From: Clostridia bacterium
GTDB lineage: Bacteria; Bacillota; Clostridia; Peptostreptococcales; Anaerovoracaceae
Length of the DNA: 38,914 nt
Direction of reading: 5' to 3'
Assembly: GCA_024682015.1 (NCBI GenBank)
Contig: JAIKZT010000029.1
Location: 1-38,914, forward strand
The notes under the pieces are model-generated. The model was given only the letters and a program-made list of their open reading frames with translations, made no database searches and was not told the origin of the DNA. The first letter of the stretch is position 1. Each line of letters opens with the position of its first letter. A program made the position numbers and the translations under genes. Shown piece by piece: positions 34,795 through 38,914 of this stretch.

Positions 34795-35889
34795 TCACAG
34801 GTCCAGTTCGCTCTCGCCGTCTCCCTGGGTCAGGTGCCAGCGCGCGGCGCCGGCCAGGGACGCTTCGTCGATGGACGGGTCAAGCGATTTGGCGATGACC
34901 ATGGTGCCCTGGCCCTTTTGGGGTACGAAACCGTAGGACCGGAAGACGCTGTCGAACTTCCCGTACAGGCCGCTGCAGACCACGGCGTAGTCCGCTTCGT
35001 TCGCATAGGTCCAGTCGATGATGGCCTCGGCCAGCGCAGCGACGTACTCTTCGCTGCCCGGGTCCGTAAAGTTCTCCGCGACGCAGACCATGGGCTTGCC
35101 GTTCGCGACGCTTTTTCGCAGAACGGCGTAGCCGATCGAGCCTTCTTCCCCGCGCAGCAGCAGACTTCTGTACTTCGCGTCGGGCCGGCGGTCGTAGCGG
35201 TACTGCAGATAGGGCAGGTCACGCACGATGCAGCAGTCGAAGTTCTTCTTGTATTTTTCCCAAAGCAGTCCGGCCTGGGGCGGGATGGCGTCGTACTCTT
35301 CTACGGTAAAGCGGCGCAGGGCGTGCTTTCCTGCGCGCTTCAGCCTGCTAACCCCCTGAAAAGCACCGTTTGCCAGCCTCGCCAGAGCGCGGCTCTTCAG
35401 CATGCCGGCGGCCTTGTTCGTGATGTTGGCGGGAAAGACGTAGACTTCCCGCTCGAACAGCGTCGTCCAGCCGAACTTCTGGTAGGCCGGGTAGGACGCC
35501 TTGTTCGCGAACCCCAGCACCGCCTGGATGCCGGCCTTTCGCCCGTTTTCCAGCGAATTCTCCGTCATCGTGCGGAAGATCCCCTGGCGCTTGTAGTCCG
35601 GATGGGTCATGGACTTGACGGAATGCGCCGCCTGCACGGTCCGCCCGCCCAGCTGCAGCCAGAAGGGGATAAGCCCGTCGGAGGCGATCATCTTCCCCCC
35701 GCCGGCCTGATCGCGCATGACGAACATGAGGTTGCCGGTCGGCGGGTTATACGGATTCTCGTCGAAGAGCCAGCGGTACATGGCCTGGCTGGGGTTGGAA
35801 CCTTCACCGAAGGACAGAACGCTGAGCTCCTCGAACTCGTCGAATTCCTGATTCAGATCGATGGCGTGGATCACGCGGCCTTCTTCCAT
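34795..35889 (-). CDS. GNAT-family N-acetyltransferase (~364 aa)
   Basis: FVMRDQAGGGKMIASDGLIPFWLQLGGRTVQAAHSVKSMTHPDYKRQGIFRTMTENSLENGRKAGIQAVLGFANKASYPAYQKFGW: GNAT acetyl-CoA site-like (YKRQGIFRTM) context. Confidence 0.82.
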   Translation of the reverse strand: MEEGRVIHAIDLNQEFDEFEELSVLSFGEGSNPSQAMYRWLFDENPYNPPTGNLMFVMRDQAGGGKMIASDGLIPFWLQLGGRTVQAAHSVKSMTHPDYKRQGIFRTMTENSLENGRKAGIQAVLGFANKASYPAYQKFGWTTLFEREVYVFPANITNKAAGMLKSRALARLANGAFQGVSRLKRAGKHALRRFTVEEYDAIPPQAGLLWEKYKKNFDCCIVRDLPYLQYRYDRRPDAKYRSLLLRGEEGSIGYAVLRKSVANGKPMVCVAENFTDPGSEEYVAALAEAIIDWTYANEADYAVVCSGLYGKFDSVFRSYGFVPQKGQGTMVIAKSLDPSIDEASLAGAARWHLTQGDGESELDL

Positions 35890-35892
35890 GGT

Positions 35893-37719
35893 TCAGTTCT
35901 TGACCTCCACGACGACGGAAGTGGCTTCGAATGTGGACGCATCCTTGTAGGAGCCGTAGACGACGATGAGGTCGCCTTCGCGGAACGCGGAGAACGACAG
36001 GGACTTGCCCGTCACGCCGTTGATGAGGGAGCCCGCGTCGCTGCAGTCGATGTAGAGCAGCTTGCCGTTCACGAGGGTGGTCAGCACGCGCTCCTTGCTG
36101 TTCACGGCGAGGACCTCGGCGTTGAGCTTGTCGGAAGAGGGCGTATAAGCCTTGCTGAGCGTGATCTCGGTGATGTAGCCGCCGCTGACCACGAGGGAGA
36201 CCTCGTCTCCGGGGTTGATGCTGTCGATCTTGACGGAGGTCTTGCCGCTGTAGGCGACTGCGCTGCTGTCGAGCAGGTAGACGGTCTTCTTGCCGTCTTC
36301 GTCCTCGATGGTCCACGTGGTGGAGGTGCGGGAGCGGGTGACCGCATCCAGGATGCCCGTCGCGGTGGCGTCCTTGCCCTCGGTCGTGATGGTCTGCACC
36401 TCGCCGCCCTTCACGGTCGCCTTGATGGCCTGTCCTTCGCTGAGCCTGTCCACGGTGATGGCCATGCTTCCCCGCTTGATCGCGGGCATGTCCTTGAGGT
36501 CCAGGTACAGGACGGATTCTTCGTCATCGGTCTTGACGCGCATGGTGACGATGCCGGCGTAATCGATGTCGGAGATCTCGCCGCTGATGGTGTACTCCTT
36601 GGTGGTAGACGTAATCTCTTTTACGGTATCCTTTTCGATCTTCAGCGTGAGGAACGCGCCTCTCGTGAGCTCGGTGAAGGCGATCTTCTTGCCGTCCTCG
36701 CGGATGGTGGCGCCGGTGACGATGAACGCCGCGGAACTGCCGTCGGCCAGATCGGAGATCTTGATGGAACCGGTGGTGGCCACGAGGTCGGTGAGCCGGC
36801 CCTGGCGGTAGGAGACATTGCTGCTCTCGGTAACGGCCGCGGAGACCGCCGTGCCTTCCTCGGACTGGACCTTGACGTAGGAACCGATGTTGCCCGTGTT
36901 CAGGGACTTGGCCGTGCCGTTGACAGTCGCCTTCAGGGAAGACGTGCGGCTGAAGCGGTGATAGAGACCGTTGAAATCGCGGACGGTGAGCGCGTTGCTG
37001 GACACGCCGGTGAGGATGCCTTCCATGGTCTCCCGGCCGACGTAATCCTCGATGCGCAGCTCGACGTCCTCGTCTTCAAGATAGTCGAGGATGTTGCAGA
37101 GCATCGTGGCGAAGACGGCTCTCGTAACGTTCGCTTTCGGAGTGATGTTGCCGTTCGTGTCGCCGCTGACCACGTCCATCTGGGTGAGCAGGGCGATGCT
37201 GCCGAGGCATTTGGCCGTGATGTCGGCCGCGTCCTTATAGTCGAGCTTCGCGTTGTCGAGCTTGGCGGCGTCATCCGCGCGCTGGATGGCGCGCACCATG
37301 TAGACGGCCAGGTTCTGCTTGGGCATCTTGGCGGACATGTTGAGGTTCTTCAGCTCGGATTCGGTGAAGATGCCCGCCGCGAGGCACACGGCCAGCTGCT
37401 TGTACGCCCAGGTGACGTCGGTGGCCGCTTCGATGGTCTTGCCGTAGTCGGCGTAGATCTCGTCCTTCGTTTCGGCACTCAGATCGTACAGGTTGGCCAG
37501 CATGACGAACGCCTCGGCCGCCGTGACGGTCCGCTCCGGACGGATGGTGCCGTCGGTGTAGCCGGCGAGGATGCCCTCGTCCACGAGCCTCTCCATGTAC
37601 TTCTTGGACCAGTGACCCTCCAGATCCGGGTAGGACTCGGCGGCGAAAGCCGGCAGTGCGGATGAAAGCAGCAGAGCCAGCGCCGCGATGAGCGTTATGA
37701 TTCTCTTGGTTGCACGCAT
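35893..37719 (-). CDS. S-layer homology (SLH) domain-containing secreted protein (~608 aa)
   Basis: MRATKRIITLIAALALLLSSALPAFAAE signal peptide; SLH1 YPDLEGHWSKKYMERLVDEGILAGYTDGTIRPERTVTAAEAFVMLANLY, a degenerate SLH2, SLH3 DYKDAADITAKCLGSIALLTQMDVVSGDTNGNITPKANVTRAVFATML. Start at 37719 with aaggagg RBS; the ORF-track start at 37932 runs into an intergenic repeat. Confidence 0.92.
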   Translation of the reverse strand: MRATKRIITLIAALALLLSSALPAFAAESYPDLEGHWSKKYMERLVDEGILAGYTDGTIRPERTVTAAEAFVMLANLYDLSAETKDEIYADYGKTIEAATDVTWAYKQLAVCLAAGIFTESELKNLNMSAKMPKQNLAVYMVRAIQRADDAAKLDNAKLDYKDAADITAKCLGSIALLTQMDVVSGDTNGNITPKANVTRAVFATMLCNILDYLEDEDVELRIEDYVGRETMEGILTGVSSNALTVRDFNGLYHRFSRTSSLKATVNGTAKSLNTGNIGSYVKVQSEEGTAVSAAVTESSNVSYRQGRLTDLVATTGSIKISDLADGSSAAFIVTGATIREDGKKIAFTELTRGAFLTLKIEKDTVKEITSTTKEYTISGEISDIDYAGIVTMRVKTDDEESVLYLDLKDMPAIKRGSMAITVDRLSEGQAIKATVKGGEVQTITTEGKDATATGILDAVTRSRTSTTWTIEDEDGKKTVYLLDSSAVAYSGKTSVKIDSINPGDEVSLVVSGGYITEITLSKAYTPSSDKLNAEVLAVNSKERVLTTLVNGKLLYIDCSDAGSLINGVTGKSLSFSAFREGDLIVVYGSYKDASTFEATSVVVEVKN

Positions 37720-37847
37720 ATCAGATCTCCTCCTTGAAAATGTGTGTTTGACATATACATAATTATTATACTCCCTATCCCTTATAATGTATATAAGTTT
37801 GCAAAAGAATACTGAAAACCACAAGTAGTGGGGGGCCGGGTCGCTCG

Positions 37848-37921
37848 CTTCGACAGGCTCAGCGATCATTGCCCGAACTTGTGTGCGGCATGCATCCCGA
37901 CGCTCCCTGAGCTTGTCGAAG
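37848..37921. repeat. REP-like inverted repeat (CTTCGACAGGCTCAG ... CTGAGCTTGTCGAAG)
   Basis: 15-nt arms, 14/15 complementary, separated by ~44 nt. Confidence 0.82.
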
Positions 37922-38005
37922 GGACGCCGCAAAAATAGTTTGGCAATGTCAAAAATAATGCTTGCTTTTTGAAAACGCTTCGTTTAATATATTAGTGTTC
38001 GCTAT

Positions 38006-38082
38006 GCGACATTAGCTCAGTTGGTTAGAGCGCCTGCTTGACGTGCAGGAGGTCACAGGTTCGAGTCCTGTATGGCGCACCA
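38006..38082 (+). tRNA. tRNA-Val(GAC), CCA encoded
   Basis: Cloverleaf: CCTGC-TTGACGT-GCAGG anticodon arm (GAC at 38040..38042), ACAGG-TTCGAGT-CCTGT T arm, acceptor GCGACAT/ATGGCGC, ACCA end. Confidence 0.93.
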
Positions 38083-38086
38083 AGAA

Positions 38087-38119
38087 AAAACCCCGAAAGT
38101 CCAAGGCTTTCGGGGTTTT
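38087..38119 (+). terminator. Rho-independent terminator after tRNA-Val
   Basis: AAAACCCCGAAAG-tccaagg-CTTTCGGGGTTTTT. Confidence 0.9.
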
Positions 38120-38135
38120 TCATCGCTTGGGAGGG

Positions 38136-38609
38136 TCACTTGGATGCGTCTTCGCTGGGCGTAAAGCCAAGCGTGCGGGCCAGCTCCTGGCCATCGGGCC
38201 AGGCGCACCACTGGGCGAGGCTGCCTGCGAGGCTGTCCTCCTCGCCGCCGCGGATGACCGCGAACAGCTGCGCGGGATCGGCGCCATTCTCCGGCTGCAG
38301 CAGGACGGGGAAGCACGCCAGCGTGACCCCGCGCTCATTCGCAAAGCGCACCTGATCCTCGCCCGGAAGGGAGCAGAAGATCATGTCGCACTGCCCGGCG
38401 ATGAGACTGCCGTAAGCGTCCTCTTCGGCAGTCTCAAATATGAACTTGCCGATTTCCTCGTCGGAATAGGCAAGAAAAGTCTTCGCAGCCTCCTTTGCGT
38501 AAGGGAGGCAGTATGCGTTGGAACAGATCTTCGGCAACTGCCGCGATTCCTTGACGCAGCCAGTAAGCAGCACGGACAGGATGAGCAGGACGCACAGGAG
38601 CTTCTTCAT
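38136..38609 (-). CDS. Small lipoprotein with partial PstS-like (phosphate-binding-protein-like) sequence
   Basis: MKKLLCVLLILSVLLTGC lipobox; YGSLIAGQCDMIFCSLPGEDQVRFANERGVTLACFPV resembles the PBP/PstS N-lobe. GGAGG RBS; start at 38609 rather than the extended 38669. Confidence 0.7.
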   Translation of the reverse strand: MKKLLCVLLILSVLLTGCVKESRQLPKICSNAYCLPYAKEAAKTFLAYSDEEIGKFIFETAEEDAYGSLIAGQCDMIFCSLPGEDQVRFANERGVTLACFPVLLQPENGADPAQLFAVIRGGEEDSLAGSLAQWCAWPDGQELARTLGFTPSEDASK

Positions 38610-38643
38610 GAAAGCGGGCCTCCAAAATTTATGGAAAAATAAA

Positions 38644-38690
38644 GAACATTTGTTTACATGTGCGCACATTTGTGCTATGCTTATTATAAT
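38644..38690 (+). promoter_or_regulatory. Putative lexA promoter/operator region
   Basis: GAAC-attt-GTTT (38644..38655) resembles the Gram-positive LexA box; TATAAT at 38685..38690. Confidence 0.6.
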
Positions 38691-38740
38691 TTAGAGCAGA
38701 CATTTCGTCTATGCACTTTCAACGAAGAAGGAGAACGGCT

Positions 38741-38914
38741 ATGGACAACCTTACGGCCAGAGAAGAGCGGATCCTGGAATACATGCGCGATTACGTAGCC
38801 AAGTGGGGCTATCCGCCCACGGTGCGCGACATCGCGGGGGATCTGGGCATCAAATCCACGTCCACGGTCCACAAGACCATCCGGGAGCTGGAGAGCAAGG
38901 GGCTCATTAAAAAA
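38741..38914 (+). CDS. lexA: LexA repressor, N-terminal winged-helix DNA-binding domain, truncated by the window edge
   Basis: MDNLTAREERILEYMRDYVAKWGYPPTVRDIAGDLGIKSTSTVHKTIRELESKGLIKK; gaaggag RBS. Confidence 0.92.
   Translation, partial: MDNLTAREERILEYMRDYVAKWGYPPTVRDIAGDLGIKSTSTVHKTIRELESKGLIKK

Noticed and set aside
34797-34799. Possible stop-codon readthrough linking GNAT to downstream sequence
   Set aside because: A normal stop and a rho-independent terminator (34698..34746) follow; nothing suggests recoding.
34834-37665. 943-aa plus-strand ORF
   Set aside because: Antisense to the GNAT and SLH genes, both of which have clear domains and ribosome-binding sites; the translation is low-information and compositionally biased.
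37720-37932. N-terminal extension of the SLH ORF (MRRPFDKLRER...)
   Set aside because: It translates an intergenic inverted repeat. The internal Met at 37719 has a good RBS and begins a normal signal peptide.
38043-38642. 199-aa plus-strand ORF spanning tRNA-Val and the lipoprotein gene
   Set aside because: It starts inside the tRNA and crosses a terminator; the opposite-strand lipoprotein ORF has a lipobox and RBS.

Overview
The window looks like a high-GC chromosomal segment from a Clostridia-like Firmicute; the taxon is my inference from gene content. It is dominated by one uninterrupted giant gene (~5436..33269 +, ~9,277 aa). This gene encodes a secreted, modular all-beta surface or adhesin-like protein with a signal peptide, an acidic Pro/Glu linker, ~10 tandem Ig-like repeats, alternating FN3/Ig-like modules, two PKD+4xCARDB super-blocks, a ~720-aa alpha-helical insert, carboxypeptidase-regulatory-like repeats and C-terminal Cys-containing 'CTAAG...ALGH' repeats. 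To its left are the end of a BMP/nucleoside-type ABC importer operon (ATPase and two permeases), a split chromate transporter pair and an overlapping beta-class DNA methyltransferase. To its right are a split LysO-like lysine exporter, an intergenic cluster of unrelated palindromes, a GNAT acetyltransferase, an SLH-domain protein, tRNA-Val(GAC), a small PstS-like lipoprotein and the 5' end of lexA. The best candidates for undescribed biology are: (1) a ~112-bp element present twice (3094..3205 and 5165..5278) that folds into a rod better as minus-strand RNA and has a near-consensus minus-strand promoter at its edge in copy 2; (2) the internal ~5-kb super-block duplication of the giant protein; (3) the helical, possibly membrane-active insert within the giant. 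All calls are from reading the sequence; no database searches or computed folds were run.
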